Part shown: piece after piece, positions 44,833-54,081 of the stretch
Position numbering within the stretch: position 1 is the stretch's first letter
Layout: each line of letters begins with the position of its first letter
From: Nocardia spumae
GTDB lineage: Bacteria > Actinomycetota > Actinomycetes > Mycobacteriales > Mycobacteriaceae
NCBI RefSeq assembly: GCF_020733635.1
Contig: NZ_JAJFZL010000001.1
Location: 5,270,001 to 5,334,000 of the forward strand
Direction of reading: 5' to 3'
Length of the DNA: 64,000 nucleotides
The notes under the pieces: generated by a model
The model's database searches: none
The model's input: the letters and a program-made list of their open reading frames with translations, nothing else
Told to the model about the DNA's origin: nothing
Made by a program: the position numbers and the translations under genes

Positions 44833-47193
44833 TCAGAAGCTGGGAATAGCCTTCGACGGGGTGAGCGTGCTGGTGCCCATCCAGTACTCGGGCAGTGCCA
44901 TCTTGCGCAGAATCTCCGATGCCGCCGGAAGGTCCTCGGCCTCAGCGGCTTCCAGATAGCGACGGCTGAGATGGACATTGATGAACCGGTTCATCAGGGC
45001 CGCGCGATCGGAGGCGACGGTGCCGGAGATCCCGGGCAGCGTCGTCGCCGCACCCGTCGCGACCTGGTTGATTCCCTCGATGACCGGCTTGGTGGGATTG
45101 GCGAAGTAGGCGCGCAGCAATGCCTGTTCCTCCGCGTCGAAACTGCTGAATCGCAAATCGGGATCGGCGAATCGACGATTCGCCAGCCGATGCGCCGTGC
45201 GCTGGAACAGGGCGACATTGGCCGCGGTCCGGCCGAGTTTGAGCACACTCATCGAGGCGATCGCCTGACCGAGATGTTTGTCCCCGTCCCACATGTTGGG
45301 GCCCCAACTGGTGCGGTAGTTGTAGGCGCGGATGGCGTCGAGCCGCATCTGCTTGTGGGTGAAACCCGCACTGGTCAAGGCGGAATCGAGGTCGCCCAGG
45401 CCCCCGCCGCGGTCGATCACCCGGTCCACCGCCACCGCGGCGCCCAGCGGCGTGTGGCCGTACTCCCCGGCAGCCGAACGGGCCGAGTCGATGATCTGTT
45501 CGCGAGTGCGGTTGTAGTTCAGCAACCAGCCCCGGCGGCCGGATTCCGCGGCCAGCCGCATATTCGCGGTCTCGGCCTCCTGACGCAGTCCGGCCCGGGA
45601 ACTGAGCGGAAAACGCGTGCGCCCCATCACGTATTCGGTCACCGGATTCGCATTGAGGGTGTTGATCGCCGCCAATGCCGTGATCAAACGCTGCGAGGCC
45701 GAAGAGGCGGCAGCCCCGGCCGCCATGCTGCCACCGCCCCCGCCGGCCGGGGCCGCCTGTCCACTGGCGAGCACCGATCCGATCTGCGCGACAGCCTGAT
45801 TGCCACGAGCGGCCACATTCGTGCCGACTCGGCGCAACAGCACCACACCGACCATCATCACGGCGCCGCCGAGGAAGATCACCTCGATGCCGTGGCCCGG
45901 CACCTGCTTGAAGAGATCGTCGAGCACCAGTGAATACACCCCGAGGTAGATGGTGAAGGCCATCATCTTGCCCGCGGACACGAATGCGTCGATGAGGTTG
46001 CGGACCAGGAAGGTCTGGGTCGGCCCGTACACGAAACCGCCTGCGGCGAAACCGAATATCGCCATGAAGGCGTGGTAGATCGCCTCCGCGGCCGCCACCA
46101 CGATCTTGCCCGAGAGATACACTCCGAACAGCAGGAGCACGGCGGCGAACAGCAGGAGCAGCAGACCGGTGCAGACCTGCCCCGCGTTCGGATTGCGGGC
46201 CTTGGTGTAGGCCGCGGCATCGCCGCAGCGCTGTATGCCACCGGCCACCCGGTCGTCACTGCCCGCGGCCACCCCCGCCGACCACGCCGCCCGGCACGTC
46301 GGAGATTCGTCGACGACGTGACCGAAGTTCCAGACCTGCAACGGATGTCGCACGAAATTGTCGGCCAGAGTGCGTTCCATGGTGGCGACCACCGCGGCAG
46401 GATCCGGATCCGGGTCACCGTTCAACCCGGCCGCCACCGCGACGCCGACATCGCGACCCTCGGCGAGCAGACCGTGCGGCGACAGCACATCCGCCATCGG
46501 ATCCGCGAGATATCCGACCCCGAACAGGGCCACCGCCAGCATGGTCACCACCTGCAGGGTGGCCTTGCTGAACATGCCCCGCAGGACGAACCAGGCGACG
46601 AAGAACGCTCCGACGGCGGCCGCCACGGTGATCACCAAGGGGGTACCGATCTGACCGGCGAGGGTATCGGCGACACCGGTCAACGGCGCCGAGATCAGGC
46701 TCAGCCAGCGGAAGCTGATGGCGTAGCCGATCAGCCAGATCGCGGTCACGGCGATCGCCATGAACCCCGCGAACTCCAGGTCCAGAATGGTCGACACGGC
46801 GGTATTGGCCGGATGCAGCAGACTGCCGTGATCGGTGACGAAGACATAGTCCGACACCGCGACCCCTGCCGAATCCCGCACATTCATCCAGCCGACCGCG
46901 TCGATGGTCGAGGCGCCGGCGGCATCGGTGCGGGTCTGCGCCGTCGCCACCGCCCCGACGCAGATCGGCAGGACGAACAGCACAACCGCACCCAGCAGGA
47001 CGCGCGCCAGGATCCGGCGGGGCCGGGTCGCACCCACCCAGCGACCGCACCGCCGGACCACGACCGCCGGCAACCACCGCGCCGTATCCCAGAATTCCGC
47101 CTGCGAGAACCGCGCCGCACGCGTGCGTGCGGTATCCGGCACCTCGATATTCGCCCCGACGCTGCGTCCGAGCGCCCTGACCGTCGCCAACAA
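44833..47193 (-). CDS. Large polytopic membrane protein, TrbL/VirB6-like, orphan
   Basis: The 786-residue protein has a basic head (about 1-60), a first helix near 64-86 (ILARVLLGAVVLFVLPICVG), an extracytoplasmic stretch with VSDYVFVTDHGSLLHPANTA, several helices between 145 and 235, a second loop with Cys residues (ESPTCRAAW, GGIQRCGDAA), more helices between 340 and 465 and a long soluble C-terminal part. The arrangement resembles TrbL/VirB6-type proteins of actinobacterial conjugation systems. No other type IV secretion gene is near. The TTG start at 47193 has a poor ribosome site. The identification is tentative; it may be a chromosomal remnant or a domesticated protein. Confidence 0.6.
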   Translation of the reverse strand: MLATVRALGRSVGANIEVPDTARTRAARFSQAEFWDTARWLPAVVVRRCGRWVGATRPRRILARVLLGAVVLFVLPICVGAVATAQTRTDAAGASTIDAVGWMNVRDSAGVAVSDYVFVTDHGSLLHPANTAVSTILDLEFAGFMAIAVTAIWLIGYAISFRWLSLISAPLTGVADTLAGQIGTPLVITVAAAVGAFFVAWFVLRGMFSKATLQVVTMLAVALFGVGYLADPMADVLSPHGLLAEGRDVGVAVAAGLNGDPDPDPAAVVATMERTLADNFVRHPLQVWNFGHVVDESPTCRAAWSAGVAAGSDDRVAGGIQRCGDAAAYTKARNPNAGQVCTGLLLLLFAAVLLLFGVYLSGKIVVAAAEAIYHAFMAIFGFAAGGFVYGPTQTFLVRNLIDAFVSAGKMMAFTIYLGVYSLVLDDLFKQVPGHGIEVIFLGGAVMMVGVVLLRRVGTNVAARGNQAVAQIGSVLASGQAAPAGGGGGSMAAGAAASSASQRLITALAAINTLNANPVTEYVMGRTRFPLSSRAGLRQEAETANMRLAAESGRRGWLLNYNRTREQIIDSARSAAGEYGHTPLGAAVAVDRVIDRGGGLGDLDSALTSAGFTHKQMRLDAIRAYNYRTSWGPNMWDGDKHLGQAIASMSVLKLGRTAANVALFQRTAHRLANRRFADPDLRFSSFDAEEQALLRAYFANPTKPVIEGINQVATGAATTLPGISGTVASDRAALMNRFINVHLSRRYLEAAEAEDLPAASEILRKMALPEYWMGTSTLTPSKAIPSF

Positions 47194-47363
47194 CCATCAT
47201 CCCGTCGAAACGGCGGAGGGCGACTCGGACCTTCGCCGGTGCCCGTCCACTCGCTGATACACGCATCGGCGGACAGCGCCGGGCGCCGATGATCATGGGA
47301 CTGTACGGGCGGCGCGCACGCCGGTAACCCGTTGCGCTCGAGGTGATTCTGTCGGCTACCGAA

Positions 47364-48155
47364 TCATCGCGGCCCGATCAACAAGGTCTGGGTGCTGCGC
47401 CCGACCGGGCCCTTCTCGTCGTAGAGGCGGGACTCGGCCATACCGATACCGCTACGTTCGGGATAGGTGGCCGCATCCAGGCAGACCCACTCCCCGACCG
47501 GCTCCCGATGCAGGGTGACAGTGAGGTCGGTATTGATGAAAAGGTAACGGTCCCAATCCAGTACCGCACTCACACCGTTCCCGGAATCGGCCGCGGCGAG
47601 AGTGCGCTCGAGCGGACTCGGAGTGGTACCGGCCACGATCGGGTAGCGCAGCCGAATCCAGCACACCGCCGGACCGGTCCGGCCGAACGACCCCTCGACG
47701 AAACGGTATTCGATCCCGGTGTGGAATCCGATCGGCTGTGTACTGGGGAATTCGTCACCCCCGGGTACCGTGTCCGGGCCCGGGTGGGCGCCGGTGGCCA
47801 GCGCTTGCGCCGGGACCTCGACCTCGGGCTCGGCCACCCGTAGACGCCACGCGTTCGCCGTCAGGACCGGACCCCGCTCGGTGCTGATGGTGGCCTCGAT
47901 CAATTCCACGCTGCGGCCCGGGCGCACCACCCGTGCCTCGGCCCGCAGCGGGGCGATGGGCACCGGCCCGAGAATCTCCACCGCCACCCGGCCCACGCGG
48001 AAGCCGGGACGCGGCTCGCACCGTTCGATCACATGCCCCAGCAGCGCCGAGGGCGGCCCGGCGTGCTGGGCGTCCGGCGACCACGGGCCGCGCGTCAGCT
48101 CGGTGGAGTGAAACACCGCGGGATCAGCGGGGTCGTGGTGATAGAAGGCCTCCAT
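47364..48155 (-). CDS. TesB-like acyl-CoA thioesterase (double hot-dog)
   Basis: The 263-residue protein has HNxP-like STELTRGPWSPDAQHAGPPS (N-terminal hot-dog), GRVAVEILGPVPIAPLRAEA and, in the second half, GIEYRFVEGSFGRTGPAVCW, then NTDLTVTLHREPVGEWVCLD, AATYPERSGIGMAESRLYDE. The last segment carries the D-x-x-T/Y...G-x-G-x-A pattern of the family. It should hydrolyse acyl-CoA to free acid and CoA in the cytoplasm. AAGGA precedes ATG 48155. It is followed by no operon partner. Confidence 0.9.
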   Translation of the reverse strand: MEAFYHHDPADPAVFHSTELTRGPWSPDAQHAGPPSALLGHVIERCEPRPGFRVGRVAVEILGPVPIAPLRAEARVVRPGRSVELIEATISTERGPVLTANAWRLRVAEPEVEVPAQALATGAHPGPDTVPGGDEFPSTQPIGFHTGIEYRFVEGSFGRTGPAVCWIRLRYPIVAGTTPSPLERTLAAADSGNGVSAVLDWDRYLFINTDLTVTLHREPVGEWVCLDAATYPERSGIGMAESRLYDEKGPVGRSTQTLLIGPR

Positions 48156-48373
48156 GGATCCTTACTACCGCACCGCCGCGCGCGGTCAACTCGCGGGCCG
48201 GACCCGGTCTCGGTGTCGCTGCCGGTCCCGGCCGGGCGCCCGGTGCCGCCGTCGGCCGGCAGCGGGAACTGCAGCGGAGACCGCGTTCGCATCGTGGCAC
48301 GGGCGCCCGGGTTTCAAAAGCGGCCCCGATCGCGGCGTGATCGCGTTCGCTATCCACGCCCGGCGCCGGGGCA

Positions 48374-49192
48374 TCACCGCGGTTTCGACGCGTGCAGACG
48401 CTCACCCAGGAATTCGAGGATCTGGTCGCGGGCCACGGCGGTGGGGTGGCCGTCCTCATCGACGAAATGCGCCGTGACGATGCTGTGCGGGGTCTGTACG
48501 ACATCGCGGAAGAACGGCGGCGGGGCGGGGTTGGCGGACTCGCCGGCCAGCACCCGGCCGTCGAAGGCATCGCCGAGCAGTGCCCGGTAGGCGGCGAATC
48601 GGCGGCCGGTGCACCAGCGGTCGTTGTCGAAACGGAAGGCCAGCACCGTCAGCCCGTCGCGCCGGATTCGCTCGCGGACCGCGAGCGCGTCGGCATCGCT
48701 CAGCTCGATCCCGGCGGGGTCGTCGAGTGGGAGCGAGGGATGGTTCACCACGGGCGCGACGACGGCCGGCTCCAAGGTCATGGTGAGCGCGAAGTTGCCG
48801 GTGAAACACAGTCCGAGCGCACCGACGCCGGGACCACCGCACTCGTCGTGAGCGAGACGCGCGAGCCCGCGCAGCCACTGGGTGACGGGACTGGTGCCGC
48901 CGCCGGCGAAGGCGCGGAATTCGGCGCTCACACACGCCCGCCGGATCACCTCGGCGCCCTCCGCTGCCGTCGGGTAGGCGCCGTCGATGCCGAACAGCGA
49001 CGGGATGTAGACGGTGAACCCCGCGTCGCGGATCCATCTCGCCAGCCGGAGCACGTCGGGACTGATGCCGGGCATCTCCGGCATCACCACGACGGCCGGG
49101 CCGGAACCGGCCGTGTAGACGGTCTTGCTCACGCCGTCCACATCGACGAGACGGGGTGTGAAGGCGGCGATCGGGTTGTCATCGGTGCTCAT
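48374..49192 (-). CDS. Dienelactone hydrolase-family protein
   Basis: The 272-residue alpha/beta-hydrolase has PAVVVMPEMPGISPDVLRLA, VGALGLCFTGNFAL with a cysteine at the nucleophile position (G-x-C-x-G, as in dienelactone hydrolase) and HFVDEDGHPTAVARDQILEF with the catalytic His. The substrate is likely a lactone or ester; not determinable. ATG 49192. It is divergent from the GlxA-type regulator with 89 bp between, an arrangement suggesting direct control. Confidence 0.92.
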   Translation of the reverse strand: MSTDDNPIAAFTPRLVDVDGVSKTVYTAGSGPAVVVMPEMPGISPDVLRLARWIRDAGFTVYIPSLFGIDGAYPTAAEGAEVIRRACVSAEFRAFAGGGTSPVTQWLRGLARLAHDECGGPGVGALGLCFTGNFALTMTLEPAVVAPVVNHPSLPLDDPAGIELSDADALAVRERIRRDGLTVLAFRFDNDRWCTGRRFAAYRALLGDAFDGRVLAGESANPAPPPFFRDVVQTPHSIVTAHFVDEDGHPTAVARDQILEFLGERLHASKPR

Positions 49193-49281
49193 ACAGTCAG
49201 CGTCGGTCGGGATCGACGGTAAAGCGAGCGGCTGGATCGCCATCTTCAAGGGTAATCTCGCCATCGGATGAGGAGGTGGCC

Positions 49282-50253
49282 GTGAGCGCGTATAGCGTGG
49301 GTGTGCTGGCCTATCCGGGCTGCTTCGCGTCCGAGGTGTTCGGGATCCCCGATCTGCTGACGATGGCCGCGCATGTCGCGGGTCCGGACCACGCGGGTTA
49401 CGAGGTGGTGGTGTGCTCGCCGCGGCGCCGGGTGGCCGCCGCCGGCGGTGTGGCGCTATCGGTGTCGCCGTTGCGTGAGGTCGACATCCTCGTGGTCCCG
49501 GGTTTCGAACTCGTTCCCGGTCTCGATCCGGACGCCCGGCTCTCCCTTCTCACCGCCGAAATCGCCGCGATCCGCGACCATGCCGCCGCGGGCCGAGCCG
49601 TCGTATCGATCTGCGTGGGCGCATTTCTACTCGCCCGGGCCGGGCTCCTCGCGGGCCGGCAGGCGACCACGGCCTGGTTGTTCGCCGACGAACTCGCGCA
49701 GCGCTGTCCCGACGCCGACATCCGGCCCGATCGGCTGGTCGTCACCGACCGCGGCGTGACGACGACAGCCGCGTTCAGCGCCATGTACGACTTCGCACTG
49801 GACTTGATCGCGCGCCACAGCGGCGCGGAGGTCGCGCGGACCACCGCCCGGATCGCCCTCGTCGACGACGCCCGCTCGTCCCAGACACCGTATGTCGACT
49901 CCCGGCTGCTCCCGCAACCCGGAAACGCGTTCTCCCGCCGAGTGATGCGCCACCTCGACCGCAATCTCGCGACCCGCTACGACCTCACCGGCCTGGCGAA
50001 CACCTTTCATATGAGCACGCGCACCCTGCTGCGGCGCTTCGCCGCCGAAACCGGCCGCAGTCCACTCGACTACCTGCAGTCCGCGCGTGTGCGCCGCGCC
50101 CGCCACCTGCTCGAGACCACCGACCGCACCGTCACCGACATCTGCGGCCTCGTCGGATACCGGGATCCCGGAACCTTCGCCGCACTGTTCGCCGAACACA
50201 CCGGGCAACGCCCGGGCGACTACCGCACCACCTTCCGCCGCACCGGGTCCTGA
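49282..50253 (+). CDS. GlxA-family regulator (DJ-1/PfpI domain plus AraC domain)
   Basis: The 323-residue protein begins with a DJ-1/PfpI-like domain (YSVGVLAYPGCFASEVFGIP, then VVSICVGAFLLARAGLLAGR with the nucleophile-elbow Cys in place of a peptidase site). It ends with an AraC domain (YDLTGLANTFHMSTRTLLRR, FAAETGRSPLDYLQSARVRR, ICGLVGYRDPGTFAALFAEH). GTG 49282 is correctly spaced from AGGAGG; GTG 49276 is too close. It is divergent from the dienelactone hydrolase gene, its probable target. Ligand unknown. Confidence 0.94.
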   Translation: MSAYSVGVLAYPGCFASEVFGIPDLLTMAAHVAGPDHAGYEVVVCSPRRRVAAAGGVALSVSPLREVDILVVPGFELVPGLDPDARLSLLTAEIAAIRDHAAAGRAVVSICVGAFLLARAGLLAGRQATTAWLFADELAQRCPDADIRPDRLVVTDRGVTTTAAFSAMYDFALDLIARHSGAEVARTTARIALVDDARSSQTPYVDSRLLPQPGNAFSRRVMRHLDRNLATRYDLTGLANTFHMSTRTLLRRFAAETGRSPLDYLQSARVRRARHLLETTDRTVTDICGLVGYRDPGTFAALFAEHTGQRPGDYRTTFRRTGS

Positions 50254-50341
50254 ATCGACCTCGGGCCGAGCGATGAATTCCGGAACCACACGGCGTCTGT
50301 ATCTACAGCCCGTAATCCGGGAGGACGGCGAGGGAGGAATT

Positions 50342-51031
50342 ATGAGCACCACAGCACTGCCGCCGATCGTCGACGCCGACACCTGGCAGCGTGACCTCGA
50401 CGCACTGCGCGTGCGGGAGAAGGCCGCGACCCGGGAACTCGACGCGATCGCCGCCCAGCGCCGGCGCCTGCCGATGGTCGAGATGCCCGATTACACCCTC
50501 GAAGGCGAGGACGGGCCGATCCGGCTGGCCGATATCTTCGACGGCAAGTCACAGCTCATCGTCTACAACCACATGTGGTTCCCGGACGAGAAGTGGCAAT
50601 GCCCGGGTTGTACCGGATTCACCGCGCAATTCACCCGAACGGAGTTCCTGGACAACTACGACGCCCGCCTCGTGATCGTCACCCAGGGACCGATCGACGA
50701 GGCGCTGGCCTACAAGCGCCGAGTCGGCAACATGTTGCCCTGGTACTCCACTGCCGACAGCTCCTTCGGCACAGATGTCGGCGCACCTCCCGGCGGCGGC
50801 TTCGCGATCAACGTCTTCCTGCGCGACGGCGACACCGTCTACCGCACCTGGCACACCGATGGGCGTGGCACCGAACAACTCAGCCACACGTTCGCGCTGA
50901 TCGACACCCTGCCCTTCGGCCGGCAGGAGGTCTGGCAGGACTCACCCGAGGGCTGGCCGCAGTCACCCACCTACAGTCGATGGAGTAGGTCTCAGGACAT
51001 CGCCGCGGCGTACGGCGACCCCGATGCCTGA
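50342..51031 (+). CDS. DUF899 family protein (thioredoxin-like fold)
   Basis: The 229-residue protein has EKAATRELDAIAAQRRRLPM, VYNHMWFPDEKWQCPGCTGF with a CPGC redox-like motif, LVIVTQGPIDEALAYKRRVG and GGGFAINVFLRDGDTVYRTW, the DUF899 signature. Members are often annotated as hypothetical; a thioredoxin-like reductase role is plausible. ATG 50342 follows GGAGGAATT. It follows the GlxA-type gene by 88 bp on the same strand and is convergent with the next gene, 8 bp away. Confidence 0.92.
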   Translation: MSTTALPPIVDADTWQRDLDALRVREKAATRELDAIAAQRRRLPMVEMPDYTLEGEDGPIRLADIFDGKSQLIVYNHMWFPDEKWQCPGCTGFTAQFTRTEFLDNYDARLVIVTQGPIDEALAYKRRVGNMLPWYSTADSSFGTDVGAPPGGGFAINVFLRDGDTVYRTWHTDGRGTEQLSHTFALIDTLPFGRQEVWQDSPEGWPQSPTYSRWSRSQDIAAAYGDPDA

Positions 51032-51039
51032 TCCGGGAG

Positions 51040-52119
51040 CTACAACAGCGGTGTGCTCTGGTCGTCCCCCTCGGCCCGCACCGCGTCCTCGAATCCCGAC
51101 TCGTACTCCTCGCAGTAGAGCAGCCAGCAGCCACGGATGGCGTCGAGCAGGTCCTCCAGCAGATCGACCGCGGGGCGGGCCGGATCGAGGCTGCAGATGC
51201 GGAACTCGTCGGTGAGCGCGGTGAGGCCCTCCTCATCGAGTTCCTCTCCGCGCAAACGCCTTTCGATCGCCTCGGCCGCCTCCACGATCCGGGCCGGATT
51301 GCGCACCCGCCCCTCGGCGGCGGCGAGCGCGTCGGCGATCAGGTCGACCACCACCGCGGTGGGGCTCTCGCCCGCGCACAGCCGTTCCAGTACCAGGGTC
51401 GGCGTCTCCACCTGCAGGGCCTCGAGATTGTCCGCCTCCGCGACCACGTGTACCGGATGCACCTCCGCCACCTCGGCCGCGACTTGGGCCGCGAGGTAGA
51501 GCCAGCGTGCGGCGGCCACCGCCGCGGCGGCCGGGTCGAAACCGGTGAACCGATCGATGGAGGCGAGCGGGTCGGCGTGCAGCAGCGAATCGGCCGCCTG
51601 TACCTGCACCGGTGAGATGTCCGCGCGGGACAGCTCGACCGCCTGCCGGGCCCGCCCGGACAGATCGCCCAGTTCCGCCGCTTCGATCGCCGCCTGCTCG
51701 GTCCGTACCTCGGCGGTCAGCAGATCCACCAGGCTCGCGTCACCGATCAGATGCGCGACCCGCCCGATCCGATGCGCCGCCTCCTCGACCACGCTGTAGG
51801 ACACCGCCATCATCCCGTCCCCGTCCGGCAGGTTCGGCTCCCGCACCGCACCCTCCACCTCGTGGAACCGGTTGCGCTCCTCGGCCCGATGCCACGCCAC
51901 GCTGTTGGGCACCTCGGGATCCCCCGCCGCCGAGGCCGGATGGATGTAGGTCCGCCATTGGTACTCCGACAGTTTCGTCAGCGCCGCCGCCAACGCCAGC
52001 GCGACCTCCAGCTCGACCGTCGCCGGCAGCGTGGCGATGGTCTGGGCCATATTCCCGCGGCCGGTTCCCCAGCTCGCGACAAGCGCGCCGGACCCCGGCT
52101 CGTATGCGTACCGCGTCAC
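51040..52119 (-). CDS. Hypothetical helical protein, 359 residues
   Basis: I do not recognise the family. The protein is acidic and almost entirely helical (VELEVALALAAALTKLSEYQ, LVDLLTAEVRTEQAAIEAAE, RWLYLAAQVAAEVAEVHPVH), with a conserved-looking C-terminal EEYESGFEDAVRAEGDDQ. There is no signal peptide or membrane segment, and only three cysteines. GTG 52119. It follows the Ada-type gene by 10 bp in the same direction but after an intrinsic terminator, so it probably has its own promoter. The good coding pattern makes the gene real. Confidence 0.75.
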   Translation of the reverse strand: MTRYAYEPGSGALVASWGTGRGNMAQTIATLPATVELEVALALAAALTKLSEYQWRTYIHPASAAGDPEVPNSVAWHRAEERNRFHEVEGAVREPNLPDGDGMMAVSYSVVEEAAHRIGRVAHLIGDASLVDLLTAEVRTEQAAIEAAELGDLSGRARQAVELSRADISPVQVQAADSLLHADPLASIDRFTGFDPAAAAVAAARWLYLAAQVAAEVAEVHPVHVVAEADNLEALQVETPTLVLERLCAGESPTAVVVDLIADALAAAEGRVRNPARIVEAAEAIERRLRGEELDEEGLTALTDEFRICSLDPARPAVDLLEDLLDAIRGCWLLYCEEYESGFEDAVRAEGDDQSTPLL

Positions 52120-52129
52120 GATGTCAGTT

Positions 52130-53308
52130 CTACCCTGACCGATGAGAAAAGCCCCTCACCTGGGGCTGCGTCGAGTGGCCTGTGGCGTAGCCCCGATTCG
52201 GATCGAGGCTGTAGTCACGGATCATTTTCGCGCAGTCCGCGTCGACGGGGATGTCACGGAAATCGGCGTCAGCGAGGGTGGCGGGCGCGGGAAACGCGTG
52301 GGTCAGGCCGAACTGGCGCAGCCCGGCGATCGGTGTCCCGAACCGGGTGACCAACTCGGCGAGGACATCGGGGGCCGGCGATGCGCCGACATGGTCCGCC
52401 ACGATCGCTCGGACGGCTGCCTCGTACCGGTCCCAGACTCCGCCGGCGAGTAGGCGTTGCACCTGGTCCACCAGATGCATGAGCCCCTCGATTCGAGGCA
52501 GATGAGCGACCAGCCGCGCCTCGCCGGATGCGTCCGAACAGATCTCGATCACGCCGGGGGCGCCATCCATCGAGACGGTCCGGCGGTAGTGCCCGGCCGT
52601 CGCGTTCTCGATACCGCTGATGGATTCGGCGGCCAGCTGTGTCAATCGCCGATCGACCCGTACGGGCTCGCGCAGTGGCACGCGCAGCGCAAGGCCGCCA
52701 TCGGCGACGAGTCGATCCGCGCGCCGCCGCCGTGCACGCAATTCGTGTGGTGTGCCATGGAAGGTCGTGACCATCACTCGGTTGAACTGACGCAGGCTAC
52801 CGAACCCGGAGGCGAAGGCGATATCGATCACCGGCAGATCGGTGTCGTCCAGCAGCCGCCGGGCGAAATGCGCGCGCCGAGACCGGGCGAGCCGATCCGG
52901 CGTGGTGCCGACCTGAGTGCGGAACATCCGGCGCAGATGCCGTTGCGATACTGCGAGGCGAGCTGCCAGCTCGGCTTCGCCGCTCTCATCCAACGCGCCT
53001 GATGCGATGAGATCGACCGCGCGGCACACCAGTTCGGACGCACTCGTCGGCCGGCGATCGCCGCGGTACGGCCTGCAGCGATGACATGCCCTGAATCCCG
53101 CGGCTTCGGCGCCCGCCGCCGATGCGAAGGACACCACATTCTCCGGTAGCGGACGTCCCGGGCACGGCGGCAGACAATAGATGCCGGTCGTGATGACGCC
53201 CTCGAACATTCCCACATCGACAGTCTGTGCGACAGATTCGGTGCGGACCAGCCATATCCGGCCACCTCCTGAACATGTCCGAATGTGGCAAGCTCGGCGG
53301 CGGCGCAC
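52130..53308 (-). CDS. Ada-AlkA type methylation-response protein, truncated before the glycosylase active site
   Basis: The N-terminal Ada zinc domain has GVITTGIYCLPPCPGRPLPE with the acceptor Cys, then FRACHRCRPYRGD with the other zinc Cys pair. The AraC domain follows (LAARLAVSQRHLRRMFRTQV, GTTPDRLARSRRAHFARRLL, FASGFGSLRQFNRVMVTTF), then the AlkA N-terminal fold (ISGIENATAGHYRRTVSMDG) and only the first part of the HhH-GPD domain (AVRAIVADHVGASPAPDVLA, FGLTHAFPAPATLADADF). The helix-hairpin-helix GIGPWTA and the catalytic Asp are missing. The frame instead runs into RDIPVDADCAKMIRDYSLDP and through a terminator hairpin. The start is uncertain (GTG 53308 or an internal GTG/ATG near 53215-53209). 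Confidence 0.7.
   Translation of the reverse strand: MRRRRACHIRTCSGGGRIWLVRTESVAQTVDVGMFEGVITTGIYCLPPCPGRPLPENVVSFASAAGAEAAGFRACHRCRPYRGDRRPTSASELVCRAVDLIASGALDESGEAELAARLAVSQRHLRRMFRTQVGTTPDRLARSRRAHFARRLLDDTDLPVIDIAFASGFGSLRQFNRVMVTTFHGTPHELRARRRRADRLVADGGLALRVPLREPVRVDRRLTQLAAESISGIENATAGHYRRTVSMDGAPGVIEICSDASGEARLVAHLPRIEGLMHLVDQVQRLLAGGVWDRYEAAVRAIVADHVGASPAPDVLAELVTRFGTPIAGLRQFGLTHAFPAPATLADADFRDIPVDADCAKMIRDYSLDPNRGYATGHSTQPQVRGFSHRSG
52147..52167 (-). terminator. Intrinsic terminator inside the Ada-type reading frame
   Basis: On the minus strand AGCCCC pairs with GGGGCT around AGGTGA, followed by TTTT, all within the last dozen codons of the Ada-type frame. Its flank resembles the ssrA terminator flank (CAGGTG-x-GGGGCTTT). 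Confidence 0.6.
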
Positions 53309-53325
53309 GGCCCATTATCAACCGA

Positions 53326-53799
53326 ATGGACGCACAGACGAGCAAGGAACTGGTAAAGCGGGCATGGCTCGAGTTCGCAACCGCGGACCCCGAACGGATC
53401 GCCGCCGTATTCACGCCCGATGCCGAATGGCTTGCGCCACCGGACAATCCGACCGCCCGCGCGCTCGACGGGACCAATCACCTGGTGGGGCGCGATCGTA
53501 TCGTCCGTTTCCTGACCGTCGAGTTTCCCGCGGTCTTCGTGGCCGCCAGGAGCGTGCAGTTCACCGCGGTCATCGCCGAGGGCACGACCGTCGTCGTGGA
53601 GGAACGCATGCGGGCAACGCTCATGAACGGCAACCAGTACGACAACGAGTACTGCTTCGTGTTCGAACTCGCCGATGGCCTGATCCATCGAGTGCGCGAG
53701 TACATGGACACACGTCGCGCGGCGGAAATGTTCGCCACACCAATGTGGGCAAAATGTGGGCAGGTCTCAGGCTGTGACGCCGAGGCGAGTCGCGAGTGA
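53326..53799 (+). CDS. SnoaL-like/NTF2-fold protein
   Basis: The 157-residue protein has the NTF2-like pattern: LVKRAWLEFATADPERIAAV, FTPDAEWLAPPDNPTARALD, NHLVGRDRIVRFLTVEFPAV and VVEERMRATLMNGNQYDNEY, CFVFELADGLIHRVREYMDT. Such proteins are isomerases, hydrolases or ligand carriers in metabolism. Beyond RRAAEMF the C-terminal 20 residues (including WAKCGQVSGCDAEASRE) look non-homologous and read over the debris region that follows. ATG 53326. It is divergent from the Ada-type gene. Confidence 0.85.
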   Translation: MDAQTSKELVKRAWLEFATADPERIAAVFTPDAEWLAPPDNPTARALDGTNHLVGRDRIVRFLTVEFPAVFVAARSVQFTAVIAEGTTVVVEERMRATLMNGNQYDNEYCFVFELADGLIHRVREYMDTRRAAEMFATPMWAKCGQVSGCDAEASRE

Positions 53800-53880
53800 G
53801 CGGGCCTCCCGCTCGACGATCTTCCCGCCATGCGTCACCAGCTCGGCGGCGAGGTTCCGCGACAGCGGACGGCAGCGCAT
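53767..53880 (-). pseudogene. Gene remnant (C-terminal fragment of an unknown protein)
   Basis: The minus-strand frame ending at TGA 53767-53769 reads SRNLAAELVTHGGKIVEREA then RSLATRLGVTA, which looks like genuine helical protein sequence. Upstream another frame gives EAPLTVDIVDKREDREKVCA near 53960-54030. No full gene connects them. It is probably a decayed gene between ssrA and the Ada-type region. The identity of the original gene is unknown. Confidence 0.3.
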
Positions 53881-54081
53881 CGACTCTTCCGATACCGCGG
53901 TCGCAGTTTTTGCCCGACTGCGGCCGGTCGAAGGCGTAGGCGGGCACGCAGTAGCACTGCACAGACTTTCTCTCGGTCCTCGCGCTTGTCGACGATGTCG
54001 ACCGTGAGCGGTGCCTCATATCCGACGGTGTGGGAAAAATTGTGGGCGCGCGGGCCGACTTGCGGCTGGTCGGCGCATGAG
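53881..54081. other. Gene debris next to ssrA
   Basis: Short alternating frames without an intact gene, including the fragment mentioned for 53767-53880. The segment is downstream of the ssrA 3' end, where integrative elements often insert. No integrase, att duplication or full element can be shown. Confidence 0.4.

Noticed and set aside
44833..47193. A conjugation or type IV secretion cluster
   Set aside because: Neighbouring genes are a peptidase and a thioesterase; no VirB4, coupling protein or relaxase is present.
46072..47292. Plus-strand frame of about 400 codons opposite the TrbL-like gene
   Set aside because: Composition is His/Arg/Gln/Gly-rich as expected for the complement of membrane-protein codons in GC-rich DNA; no motif.
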